A DNA stretch of 13,266 nt. It comes from JANMQK01 sp031370485. Its GTDB lineage: Bacteria > Acidobacteriota > Polarisedimenticolia > Gp22-AA2. Within the stretch, counting starts at the first letter, position 1. Every line of letters begins with the position of its first letter. Positions 1-7,809 of this stretch are shown in pieces. The translations under genes and the position numbers were made by a program. The stretch spans positions 1 to 13,266 of the forward strand of contig JANMQK010000037.1 of NCBI GenBank assembly GCA_031370485.1, in the 5' to 3' direction. The notes beneath the pieces were generated by a model that saw only the letters and a list, made by a program, of their open reading frames with translations, was not told the origin of the DNA and made no database searches.

Positions 1-1
1 G

Positions 2-373
2 GCCGCGTACCGTGCCCAGCAGGAATTGGAGCAGGGGGACCGTATCGTCGTCGGCGTCAACAAGTACCGCTCCGACGAGACGGGCGAGGGGGTCGGCGCC
101 GCCGCGGTGGGGGACGCGGGCGCGTCGATCCCGCTTCACAAGATCGACCCCGCGCTCGAGCCGGGACAGAAAAAGCGGCTGCTCGAGTTCCGCGCGAAGC
201 GCGACGCGCGGGCGGCCGAGGGGACGCTCGGGGCGGTCGAGCAGGCGGCGCGCGGCCGCGACAACCTGATGCCCCGGATCCTGGCGGCGGTCGAGGCGGG
301 CGCCACGCTGGGGGAGATCTCCGACCGGCTGCGCGCCGCGTTTGGCGTTCACCGTCCGACCGTCCGCGTCTAG
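2..373 (+). CDS. Methylmalonyl-CoA mutase catalytic (large) subunit, C-terminal end, 5' truncated
   Basis: The frame is open from base 2 to the TAG at 371-373 and gives the last 123 residues of a longer protein. The text matches the end of the catalytic domain of methylmalonyl-CoA mutase: a VVGVNKY segment, an HKIDP segment, a charged helix, then DNLMPRILAAVEAGATLGEI and a final RAAFG. The enzyme isomerises (R)-methylmalonyl-CoA and succinyl-CoA using adenosylcobalamin, for propionate and branched-chain breakdown or the reverse. The protein stops right after the catalytic domain. The B12-binding domain (DxHxxG type) that follows in fused mutases is therefore absent, and this is the two-gene form with a separate small cobalamin subunit, which is not in the window. 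An acyl-CoA mutase relative such as isobutyryl-CoA mutase cannot be excluded, because the substrate-specifying residues lie upstream. The ABC ATPase gene starts 18 bases after the stop. Confidence 0.88.
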   Translation, partial: AAYRAQQELEQGDRIVVGVNKYRSDETGEGVGAAAVGDAGASIPLHKIDPALEPGQKKRLLEFRAKRDARAAEGTLGAVEQAARGRDNLMPRILAAVEAGATLGEISDRLRAAFGVHRPTVRV

Positions 374-391
374 GCTGAGGCGAAGCGACAC

Positions 392-1434
<1,043 letters not shown>

Positions 1435-1438
<4 letters not shown>

Positions 1439-2433
1439 CCGTGGCGCCGCTTCTCGAGGTTCGCGACCTGACGAAGCGCTTCCCGATCCGCCGCGGACTC
1501 TTCTCGCGCGTCAGCGGCTATGTGCGGGCGGTGGATGGGGTGTCGCTCAATGTTGCTCCCGGCGAGACGCTGGCGCTGGTCGGCGAGTCCGGCAGCGGCA
1601 AGACGACGACGGGACGCTGCATCCTGAGACTGATGGAGCCCACCTCGGGCTCGGTGCGCTTCGACGGGGTCGATCTGCTGGCGCTGCGACCCACCGAGAT
1701 GCGGCGGATGCGGCGGCAGATCCAGGTCATCTTCCAGGACCCGTACGGCTCGCTCAACCCGCGCATGAAGGTGGGCACAATCGTGCGCGAGCCGCTTGAG
1801 ATCCACCGCATCGGCGGAAGCCGAAAAGAGCGCGACGCGATGGTGGCGGGGCTCCTCGAGCGGGTCGGGCTCGACCCCGCCATGATGCGCCGCTACCCGC
1901 ACGAGTTCTCCGGGGGGCAGCGGCAGAGGATCGGGGTGGCCCGGGCGCTGGCGCTCAAGCCGCGGCTCATCATCGCCGACGAGCCGGTGTCGGCCCTCGA
2001 CGTGTCGGTGCAGGCTCAGGTGATCAACCTCCTGATCGACCTTCAGGAGGAATACCGCGTCGCGTACCTCTTCATCGCCCACGACCTGGCGCTGGTGGAG
2101 CGTATCGCGGACCGGGTGGCGGTGATGTATCTCGGGAAGATCGTCGAGGCGGCGCCCACGGCCGAGATCTTCCGGAACCCCATTCACCCTTATACTAGGG
2201 CGCTCCTGCAGGCGATTCCGGTCGCGGACCCCGAAAGGGTCAGGGAGAGGGTCGTGATTTCGGGCGACCTTCCCTCGCCGGCCGACCCCCCGCCGGGCTG
2301 CCGGTTCCACACCCGCTGCCCGGTGGCGGTCGAGGCGTGCCCGCGGGTCGAGCCGCCTCTGGTCGAGGTGGCGCCCGGACACTGGGCGGCGTGCCATCTG
2401 GCGCCCGGGCCTGGAGGAACGGCTTCCGGGTGA
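1435..2433 (+). CDS. dppF: Peptide ABC importer ATPase, DppF/OppF type
   Basis: This is the second ATPase of the heterodimeric motor, 332 residues. Walker A GESGSGKT lies at 50-57, the signature FSGGQ at 158-162, Walker B IIADEP with D182 and E183, and the H-loop at H216. The VIFQDPYGSLNPRM stretch is typical of the OppF/DppF branch. The C-terminal domain again has C289, C295 and C302 (C-x5-C-x6-C) plus C320. The frame stays open far upstream, but that part is only the shadow of dppD. I chose the GTG at 1435, which overlaps the dppD TGA as GTGA and has GGGAGG at 1424-1429. GTG 1441 is a possible alternative, two residues shorter. No permease or substrate-binding gene follows, because the next gene is an unrelated outer-membrane protein. 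The rest of the transporter must lie elsewhere, or else this pair serves several permeases. Confidence 0.9.
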
Positions 2434-2502
2434 AACCTCCGGGGTCGATCGCGCGTAGAACAGACGTCTTGGGGATCAAGTTCCGTCAACTGAGGTGATT
2501 CG

Positions 2503-4227
2503 ATGACTCGACGAGTGGCTCGCCGCATGCTCTCCTTTCTGCTCATCCCGCTCATCCTGGCGTCCGTACCGGCGCCACAGGCGTTTGCCCGGCAGGGCGC
2601 CGCCGATGGACAGGGCGCGGCGGACCAGCAGGGCGCGGCCGCGGGGGAGGCGGCGCCCGCCGGGCTCGTCCTCTCGCTGGACGAATGCCTGAAAAGCGCG
2701 CTCGAAAACAACCTGAACATCGCGGTGGCGCGCTTCGACCCGATGCGCAGCCACGAGCTGGTGACCGCGCAGCAGGCGCTCTTCGATCCGTCGCTGGTCG
2801 GCGCGGCCGGGGGCAGCCAGGATGAATCGACGCAGCACCAGGACATCGCGGCCACCGAGTTCACGTTTCCTTCGTCATTGAAGCTGCGCAACTACAGCGC
2901 GGGATTCCTGGACCCTCTCATCACCGGCGGCTCGTACAGGTTCGACGTGACGGCCAACGACAGCCGGTTTCTCGGCACGCAGTTCGACTTCACGAGTTTC
3001 ACCACCTTCCCGATCACCGCCAAGCAGAACCAGGTCAACTGGAAGCTGACCTACAACCAGCCGCTGCTCCGGAACTCCGGGCCCAGGGCGAACCGCTGGC
3101 AGATCGTCACGGCCCGAAACAACCTCGGGACCAGCGAGGCGCAGTTCCGGCAGACGGTCATGGACACGCTCTCCGCCGCCGAGAAGGCCTACTGGGATCT
3201 TAACTTCGCCATCATGGACCTGAAAACCAAGCGGACCTCCCTGCAGCTCGCCAGGGATTTCCTGGAGCAGAACCGGATCAAGGTCCGCGTCGGGACGCTC
3301 GCGCCGATCGAGATCACCCAGGCCGAGGCGGGCGTGGCCGACCGCGAAGAGGGCGTGATCCTCGCGGAGAACGCCGTCCTGACCGCCGAGGACGCCCTGC
3401 GGCAGGTCATGAACGTGCCAAAGGACTCACCGGCGTGGTCCGAGCCGATTCACCCGTCGGACGCCCCTCCCCTGAACGAGGTTGTCCCCGACATGCAGGA
3501 GGCGACCGCGGCCGCGGAGTCGAACCGGCCCGACCTCGAGCAGGCGCGGCTGGCGCTGAAAAGCAAGGAGACCGAGCTTTATTACCGCCGGAACCAGAAG
3601 CGCTGGGGGCTCGACTTCACCGGCAACTACGGCCGCGGGGGGGTCAGCGGCATCCTGGTGGACGACGGCTACTCGGGTGCCATCGATCACTTGCGGACCG
3701 ATTTTCAGATCGACTGGAGCCTCGGTCTCAACCTCAGCGTGCCGATCGGCAACCGGCAGGCGATTTCCAATTTCACCCGGGTCGAGTACGAGACGAGCCA
3801 GGCGAGGTTCGCCCTGCAGCGCACGGAGCAGGCGGCGCGGGTCGAAGTGCGCAACGCCGTGCGCCAGGTCGAGACCAGCCTCAAGCGCGTCAAGGCGGGC
3901 CAGGTCAACGTCCGCCTGCAGCGCGAGAAGCTCGAGGCCGAGCAGAAAAAGTACGAGAACGGCATGAGCACTTCGTTCCAGGTGCTGTCGTTCCAGACCG
4001 ACCTCGCCTCGGCGGAAAGCCGCGAGAACCAGGCCATCACCGACTACAACACGGCTCTGGTCGAGCTCGACCGCGTCAAGGGGACCCTCCTCGACGCGCG
4101 GCGCATCGCCATGCCCGGAAAGCCCGAGGCCGCCTTCGCGCCCCCGCGGCACGAGGCCCTGCCGTCCGATTTCCCGCTCGTCGCAAGGCCCGCCGCCAGC
4201 CCGGGCGGCTCGCCGGGAGCAAAGTGA
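2503..4227 (+). CDS. TolC-family outer-membrane efflux protein
   Basis: This 574-residue precursor is of the outer-membrane efflux protein (OEP/TolC) family, whose trimers form a channel from periplasm to outside for tripartite pumps or type I secretion. A signal peptide is clear: RR-rich start, hydrophobic stretch at about 10-24, and AFA then R at 27-30 as a likely signal peptidase I site. A Gln/Gly/Ala spacer with repeated QGAA units follows at 31-54. The mature start, SLDECLKSALENNLNIAVARF, is the typical first OEP helix. Two OEP halves follow, each with long amphipathic helices, such as LRQVMNVP at the end of the first and LEAEQKKYENGMSTSFQVL in the second. The tail is Pro/Ala/Gly-rich. 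The ATG at 2503 has GAGGTG at 2492-2497. No membrane-fusion or RND/ABC pump gene adjoins it, so the partner and substrate are unknown. Confidence 0.9.
   Translation: MTRRVARRMLSFLLIPLILASVPAPQAFARQGAADGQGAADQQGAAAGEAAPAGLVLSLDECLKSALENNLNIAVARFDPMRSHELVTAQQALFDPSLVGAAGGSQDESTQHQDIAATEFTFPSSLKLRNYSAGFLDPLITGGSYRFDVTANDSRFLGTQFDFTSFTTFPITAKQNQVNWKLTYNQPLLRNSGPRANRWQIVTARNNLGTSEAQFRQTVMDTLSAAEKAYWDLNFAIMDLKTKRTSLQLARDFLEQNRIKVRVGTLAPIEITQAEAGVADREEGVILAENAVLTAEDALRQVMNVPKDSPAWSEPIHPSDAPPLNEVVPDMQEATAAAESNRPDLEQARLALKSKETELYYRRNQKRWGLDFTGNYGRGGVSGILVDDGYSGAIDHLRTDFQIDWSLGLNLSVPIGNRQAISNFTRVEYETSQARFALQRTEQAARVEVRNAVRQVETSLKRVKAGQVNVRLQREKLEAEQKKYENGMSTSFQVLSFQTDLASAESRENQAITDYNTALVELDRVKGTLLDARRIAMPGKPEAAFAPPRHEALPSDFPLVARPAASPGGSPGAK
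2593..2646 (+). repeat. Short in-frame repeat coding QGAA units
   Basis: Three close copies of a CAGGGCGC-type unit encode QGAAD, QGAAD and QGAAA just after the signal peptide of the TolC-family protein. They form a short low-complexity spacer that could change length by slippage. It probably has no catalytic role. Confidence 0.6.
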
Positions 4228-4230
4228 GTA

Positions 4231-4401
4231 ATGCCGCGAACCAGGCCGACTGGGAACCGGCGGACACACAGCGAGGACGGGGTCGATCTGACGCTCATTC
4301 GATGGATGTTGTCGTTGTCGCCGGTTGAACGACTGGAAGTCCTGCAGGACACGGTCTGGTCGCTCATGAGGCTGCGCGGTGAAGAGAACCTCGAAACCTG
4401 A
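4231..4401 (+). CDS. Small 56-aa protein of a nucleotidyltransferase-associated pair
   Basis: A 57-codon frame runs from ATG 4231 to TGA 4399-4401, beginning 3 bases after the TolC-family stop. The protein has a basic start (MPRTRPTGNRR), then GVDLTLIRWMLSLSP and a helix VERLEVLQDTVWSLMRL. I recognise this as the type of small protein often found directly upstream of MNT-like nucleotidyltransferases, and that is its position here. The nucleotidyltransferase start at 4379 lies inside it (23-base overlap), which points to translational coupling. Its biochemical role is not known to me. Antitoxin or accessory partner is an inference from position and size. No strong ribosome-binding site is seen, so it may depend on readthrough from the upstream gene. 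It shares a [ST]P-x-x-RL-x-x-L pattern with the 60-aa protein at 4810. Confidence 0.65.
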   Translation: MPRTRPTGNRRTHSEDGVDLTLIRWMLSLSPVERLEVLQDTVWSLMRLRGEENLET

Positions 4402-4802
4402 CTACGTAGCCCTCCTTCGGACCCTCGTTGAACATCGGGTCGACTTCATCGTGGTGGGTGGCGTATGCGGCGTTCTGCATGGGGCCCCCTTGGCGACCTT
4501 CGACCTTGACGTCGTGCATTCGCGGAAGCCCGAAAACGTGGAGCGGCTCATGCCTGCCCTGAAATCGCTCGGCGCGTTCGCACGGGGGCAGGGGGATCGG
4601 CACATCGCGCCGGATCCCTCCCATCTGTCTTCGCCGGGACATCAGCTCCTGATGATACGATTCGGCCCTCTCGACCCTGTTCGATCTGCGGGAAACGACC
4701 ATCCGGGTCGCCTGGATTCCCGACCTGATCCGCCTGAAGCGGCCTGCTGGGCGACCTCAGGACAAGTCCGACATCGAGCGCCTCGAAGCGATCCAGAGGT
4801 AG
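4379..4802 (+). pseudogene. MNT-like nucleotidyltransferase, broken by a frameshift
   Basis: From GTG 4379 the frame gives a nucleotidyltransferase-fold protein: DYVALLRTLVEHRVDFIVVGG (residues 8-28), then HGAPLATFDLDVV with the acidic pair D42 and D44, then SHLSSPGHQLLMIRFGPLD ending at residue 99. After this the frame turns into atypical Arg/Pro-rich text and stops at TGA 4811-4813. The next frame continues sensibly as LFDLRETTIRVAWIPDLIRLK and then AGRPQDKSDIERLEAIQR, ending at TAG 4800-4802. Removing one C from the CCC run at 4675-4677 joins the two into a protein of about 140 residues. Such proteins transfer NMP groups, for example in MNT/HEPN-type modules. The joined product looks short between the GPLD motif and the C-terminal helix, so an internal deletion is also possible. 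GAGG about 8 bases upstream supports the start. A sequencing error would give the same picture. Confidence 0.7.
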
Positions 4803-4809
4803 AGCGACG

Positions 4810-4992
4810 ATGACCGAGCGCGCCGGGTCCTCTGACCATTGGGACGCCACGTGGGAAGGGGCGCGAAGATTCCGCCTTGAGTCGACCCTCGCGGCCACGC
4901 CCGCCCAGAGGCTGGCGTGGCTGGAGGAAATTCTGGAACTGGCATACTGCGCCGGCGCCCTCGAAGCAAAGCCGCCCAAACGTAAGGTCTGA
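4810..4992 (+). CDS. Small 60-aa protein of a nucleotidyltransferase-associated pair
   Basis: ATG 4810 to TGA 4990-4992 encodes 60 residues, starting 7 bases after the repaired stop of the nucleotidyltransferase frame. The features are WDATWEGARRFRLES, then LAATPAQRLAWLEEILELA, probably an amphipathic helix, and a basic tail (KPPKRKV). Proteins with a W-[DS]-x-x-x-EG-x-R start and a TP-x-QRL-x-x-LEE-x-LELA helix commonly sit next to nucleotidyltransferase genes, which fits this location. I infer an antitoxin or accessory role from context only. The unusual placement is that one such small protein lies on each side of a single broken nucleotidyltransferase. The gene ends about 30 bases before the nuo promoter. 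Confidence 0.65.
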   Translation: MTERAGSSDHWDATWEGARRFRLESTLAATPAQRLAWLEEILELAYCAGALEAKPPKRKV

Positions 4993-4994
4993 CA

Positions 4995-5017
4995 CTCCCG
5001 TGCGCGCGCTCCCGTGC
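4995..5017 (+). repeat. 9-bp direct repeat just upstream of the nuo promoter
   Basis: CTCCCGTGC occurs at 4995-5003 and again at 5009-5017, a 14-base period ending 5 bases before the -35 box. It could be a pair of regulator half-sites or chance in GC-rich DNA. Confidence 0.4.
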
Positions 5018-5022
5018 CTGCG

Positions 5023-5051
5023 TTGACACCCCCGGGGGCGGGTGTTAGCAT
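5023..5051 (+). promoter_or_regulatory. Sigma70-type promoter for the nuo operon
   Basis: TTGACA at 5023-5028 is a perfect -35 box. After exactly 17 bases comes TAGCAT at 5046-5051, which matches the -10 consensus in four of six positions, including the first TA and the final T. The start of transcription should fall near 5057-5060, leaving an untranslated leader of about 95 bases before nuoA. The spacer holds an inverted repeat, ACACCC (5026-5031) and GGGTGT (5040-5045), that overlaps the -35 box and abuts the -10 box, which is where a repressor could sit. Confidence 0.65.
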
Positions 5052-5059
5052 GCGCCTTC

Positions 5060-5151
5060 GCACTGCAGGCGTATCGGCGCCTTTGTGAAAAACATCACGA
5101 GTCGGGCGGCCGCCGGCGCCGCGGGGCCCGCCACCGGAGCGCGGCGACGCC
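5060..5151 (+). promoter_or_regulatory. GC-rich structured leader of the nuo mRNA
   Basis: The stretch between the predicted transcription start and nuoA holds no convincing gene. It contains several self-complementary GC blocks, including a perfect 10-base palindrome GGCGGCCGCC (5105-5114) followed by GGCGCC and GGGCCC. These may fold close to the weak nuoA ribosome-binding site. No known riboswitch pattern was recognised. Confidence 0.35.
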
Positions 5152-5505
5152 GTGATCAGCTACCTCCCTCTCGGACTCCAACTTCTGGCCGCCGCCGGCC
5201 TGGCCGCCGTGATCCTCGGCCTGGCGGCCCTGTTCAGCCGCTCGTCGCATGGCCGGACCGATCTGTCGCCCTACGAGTGCGGGGTCGATCCATTCGAATC
5301 GGCCGAGAAGCGCTACACGATCCGTTTTTACATGGTCGCGATGCTCTTCATCCTGTTCGACATCGAGACGGCGTTTCTCTACCCGTGGGCGACGGTGTTC
5401 CGCCGGATGGGGCTGGCGGGGTTCGTCGAGATGGCGCTCTTTCTCGGGGTGCTCCTGGCCGGGCTCGTCTACTGCTGGCGCCGCGGCGCCCTCGAGTGGG
5501 ACTAG
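5152..5505 (+). CDS. nuoA: NADH-quinone oxidoreductase subunit A
   Basis: This 117-residue membrane subunit of complex I is homologous to mitochondrial ND3. It lies where the quinone module meets the membrane arm. Three membrane segments are visible, at about 5-28, 60-80 and 88-108. The long loop after the first holds YECGVDPFES with C43, the position equivalent to the ND3 switch cysteine, and ILFDIETAFLYPWA marks the second helix. Length is normal for the family. The GTG start at 5152 is the only start seen in frame. The ribosome-binding site is poor (GGAG about 12 bases upstream). It is the first gene of the operon, about 100 bases after a strong promoter. Its stop is followed after 7 bases by nuoC, so nuoB, the usual next gene, is missing. 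Confidence 0.95.
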   Translation: MISYLPLGLQLLAAAGLAAVILGLAALFSRSSHGRTDLSPYECGVDPFESAEKRYTIRFYMVAMLFILFDIETAFLYPWATVFRRMGLAGFVEMALFLGVLLAGLVYCWRRGALEWD

Positions 5506-5512
5506 CCGGGCC

Positions 5513-6058
5513 ATGGCCGCCGGACCGTACTGCGATCCCAGCCCTCCAAAAAGAATCGTCGAAGCGCTGAAGACGCGCTTTCCCGGCGCCGTCCTCGAAG
5601 AGACGGAGTTCCGGGGCGAGTTGACCCTGCTGGTCCCCGGCGAAAAGATCGTCGAGATCGGGCGCTACCTGAGGGACGACGCGCAAGGTGACTTCAGCAT
5701 GCTGACCGGCGTCGTGGGACTGCATTTTCTCGAGCGCGACTACGAACACGAGGTGGTCTACCAGCTCTACTCCCTCGAGAAGAACCACCGGCTGCGGCTC
5801 AAAGTAAGGCTGCGCCCGGGGGAGACGGTGCCGAGCCTCACCCCGGTCTGGCCCGGCGCCAACTGGCCCGAGCGCGAGGTGTTCGACCTCGTCGGCGTGC
5901 GCTTCCAGGGGCATCCCGATCTGCGCCGCATCATCATGCCCGAGGACTACCCCGACCACCCCCTGCGCAAGGATTTCGACGTCGAGGGGGGCCCCACGTC
6001 GATCGACCCGCCGGGCCGTCCGGCCTCGCCGGGGTTCCGCGACATGGAGCACGCCTAG
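5513..6058 (+). CDS. nuoC: NADH-quinone oxidoreductase subunit C (30 kDa type)
   Basis: This 181-residue soluble subunit of the quinone module helps hold NuoD and NuoB in the peripheral arm and carries no cofactor. The family signature is clear in WPEREVFDLVGVRFQGHPD from residue 118, followed by RRIIMPEDY and HPLRKDF. The open frame runs upstream into nuoA, but homologous text begins only near ATG 5513, so this start was chosen. NuoC and NuoD are separate here, not fused as in Escherichia coli. The C-terminal tail is Pro/Gly-rich and ends in FRDMEHA. The TAG ends one base before the nuoD ATG, so coupled translation is likely. NuoC is far too short to contain a fused NuoB domain, which supports a true absence of nuoB at this site. 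Confidence 0.95.
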   Translation: MAAGPYCDPSPPKRIVEALKTRFPGAVLEETEFRGELTLLVPGEKIVEIGRYLRDDAQGDFSMLTGVVGLHFLERDYEHEVVYQLYSLEKNHRLRLKVRLRPGETVPSLTPVWPGANWPEREVFDLVGVRFQGHPDLRRIIMPEDYPDHPLRKDFDVEGGPTSIDPPGRPASPGFRDMEHA

Positions 6059-7297
6059 ATGGAAGAGAAGAGGGTCTTCGCCGAGCCGCCGCCGATGACG
6101 GCCGAGGTTCCCGAGGGGCGGGACGCGCTCCACGGCGATCGCATGGTCATCAACATGGGGCCGTCGCATCCGTCGACGCACGGCGTGCTGCGGCTGGTGC
6201 TGACCCTCGACGGGGAGATCGTCAAGAGTGTCCAGCCGCACGTCGGCTACCTGCACCGCGGGATGGAGAAGATCGCCGAGACGATGACCTACCACCAGTT
6301 CATCCCGTACACCGACCGCCTCGACTACCTGGCGCCGCTGTCGAACAACGTGGGCTACATCCTGGCGGTCGAGAAGCTGATGGGGATTACGGTGCCGCCG
6401 CGCGCCCAGGTGATAAGGGTGCTGTGCTGCGAGATCGCGCGCATCTCGGCCCATCTATTGTGGCTCGGCACGGGGGCGCTCGACCTGGGCGCGGCAACGG
6501 TGTTCTTCCACACCTTCCGCGAGCGCGAAACACTTTACGACATCATCGAGTCCCTCACGGGCGGGCGCCTGACGACCTCTTACCCGCGCGTCGGCGGGCT
6601 GGTCCGCGACCTGCCCGAGGGCTGGAAGGAAAAGGTCGCCGGGTTCGTCGCCTCGTTCCCCAAGGTCCTGGACGAACTGGACGGCCTGCTCACCGGGAAC
6701 CAGATCTGGCTCAAGAGGACGCAGGGTGTCGGCCGCATCAGCGCCGCCGACGCCATAGCACTCAGCCTCACCGGCCCGAACCTGCGCGGCTCGGGTGTCG
6801 CCTACGACGTGCGGAAAAGCGAGCCCTACAGCGGCTACGAGAACTACGAGTTCGATGTCCCAATTGGCAACGAGGGGGACGTCTATGACCGGTACCTGGT
6901 GCGCTTCGAGGAGATGCGCCAGAGCGTGCGCATCCTCGACCAGGCCCTGAAGAACCTTCCCGAGGGGCCTATCAACATCGACGACCCCAAGATTGTCCTG
7001 CCGCCGAAGGATCGGGTCCTCAAGAAAATGGAGGAGCTGATCCAGCAGTTCATGATCGTCACGGAAGGGTTCGAGGCGCCGGCGGGCGAGGTCTACCACG
7101 CCATCGAGGCTCCCAAGGGGGAGCTGGGGTTCTACATCCGGAGCGAGGGGGGGAAATCCCCCTACCGCCTGCACATCCGCTCGCCGTCTTTCATCGGCCT
7201 GCAAGCGATCGAGAAGATGGCGGTCGGATCTCTTCTGTCGGATCTCATCGCGATCATCGCCAGCCTCGACCCCGTGATGGGGGAGGTCGATCGATGA
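6059..7297 (+). CDS. nuoD: NADH-quinone oxidoreductase subunit D (49 kDa type)
   Basis: This 412-residue subunit of the quinone module is related to the large subunit of NiFe hydrogenases. With NuoB it forms the quinone-reduction site. NMGPSHPSTHG lies at residues 32-42 and GYLHRGMEK at 63-71. H41 and Y90 align by spacing with H38 and Y87 of Thermus Nqo4, the residues that hydrogen-bond the quinone head group. The C-terminus DPVMGEVDR is the conserved end that reaches the quinone pocket. Length and ends are normal. The ATG directly follows the nuoC stop. The protein needs NuoB as a partner to receive electrons from cluster N2, and no such gene is present here. Confidence 0.97.
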   Translation: MEEKRVFAEPPPMTAEVPEGRDALHGDRMVINMGPSHPSTHGVLRLVLTLDGEIVKSVQPHVGYLHRGMEKIAETMTYHQFIPYTDRLDYLAPLSNNVGYILAVEKLMGITVPPRAQVIRVLCCEIARISAHLLWLGTGALDLGAATVFFHTFRERETLYDIIESLTGGRLTTSYPRVGGLVRDLPEGWKEKVAGFVASFPKVLDELDGLLTGNQIWLKRTQGVGRISAADAIALSLTGPNLRGSGVAYDVRKSEPYSGYENYEFDVPIGNEGDVYDRYLVRFEEMRQSVRILDQALKNLPEGPINIDDPKIVLPPKDRVLKKMEELIQQFMIVTEGFEAPAGEVYHAIEAPKGELGFYIRSEGGKSPYRLHIRSPSFIGLQAIEKMAVGSLLSDLIAIIASLDPVMGEVDR

Positions 7298-7328
7298 GGC
7301 GGCAGGCGCGCGCGTCCGAGGTGCGGCG

Positions 7329-7799
7329 ATGATCCCGGTGCGCCCGGAGACCGACCGCCTGATCGGCGAGCTGCTGACGCGCTACCCGCAGCAAGGGACG
7401 GCCCTCCTGCCGGCGCTTTACGCGATCCAGGACGAGCTGGGGCACATCACGCCCGAGAGCATGGCGTACGTGGCGGGGAAATTCGGCGTGTCGGAGGCGT
7501 TCGTGGCCGGGGTGGTGTCCTTCTACACGATGTTTCACAGGAAGCCGGTCGGCAAGCACCATATCCAGGTCTGCCGGACGCTCTCCTGCGCGCTGCGGGG
7601 CGCCGGGGAGATCCTCCGCCACCTCGAGTCGCGTCTTGGCATCAAGGAAGGGGGGAGGACCCCCGACGGCCGCTACTCCCTCATCGCGGTCGAATGCCTC
7701 GGCGCCTGCGACACGGCGCCGATGTGCCAGGTCAACGACAAGGAACATGGCCTGCTCGATCCCAAAAAGGCGGACGAGCTGATACGGTCGCTCGGGTAA
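7329..7799 (+). CDS. nuoE: NADH-quinone oxidoreductase subunit E (24 kDa type)
   Basis: This 156-residue subunit of the NADH-dehydrogenase arm is a thioredoxin-like protein that carries 2Fe-2S cluster N1a next to NuoF. All four ligands are visible: C82 and C87 (C-x4-C), and C123 and C127 (C-x3-C). The N-terminal helical part with LPALYAIQDELGHITPE and VVSFYTMFHRKPVG is typical of the family. The ATG at 7329 was chosen because GAGG sits 7 bases upstream and the length matches homologues. A 31-base gap separates it from nuoD. NuoF follows 10 bases after its stop. Confidence 0.96.
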   Translation: MIPVRPETDRLIGELLTRYPQQGTALLPALYAIQDELGHITPESMAYVAGKFGVSEAFVAGVVSFYTMFHRKPVGKHHIQVCRTLSCALRGAGEILRHLESRLGIKEGGRTPDGRYSLIAVECLGACDTAPMCQVNDKEHGLLDPKKADELIRSLG

Positions 7800-7809
7800 A
7801 GGGACGCTC

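Noticed and set aside
2434..2502. Possible promoter before the tolC-like gene, with TTGGGG at 2469-2474 and palindrome AGACGTCT at 2462-2469
   Set aside because: No -10 box at a suitable distance, and an 8-base palindrome alone is weak. Nothing else is seen in this 69-base gap.
5026..5045. GC-rich inverted repeat read as a terminator of the upstream small genes
   Set aside because: It has no following T run and sits inside a well-formed promoter, so an operator reading is more likely.
5085..5570. Open frame from GTG 5085 overlapping nuoA
   Set aside because: Beyond the first residues it is an Arg/Pro-rich shadow of nuoA, without a ribosome-binding site or a family match.
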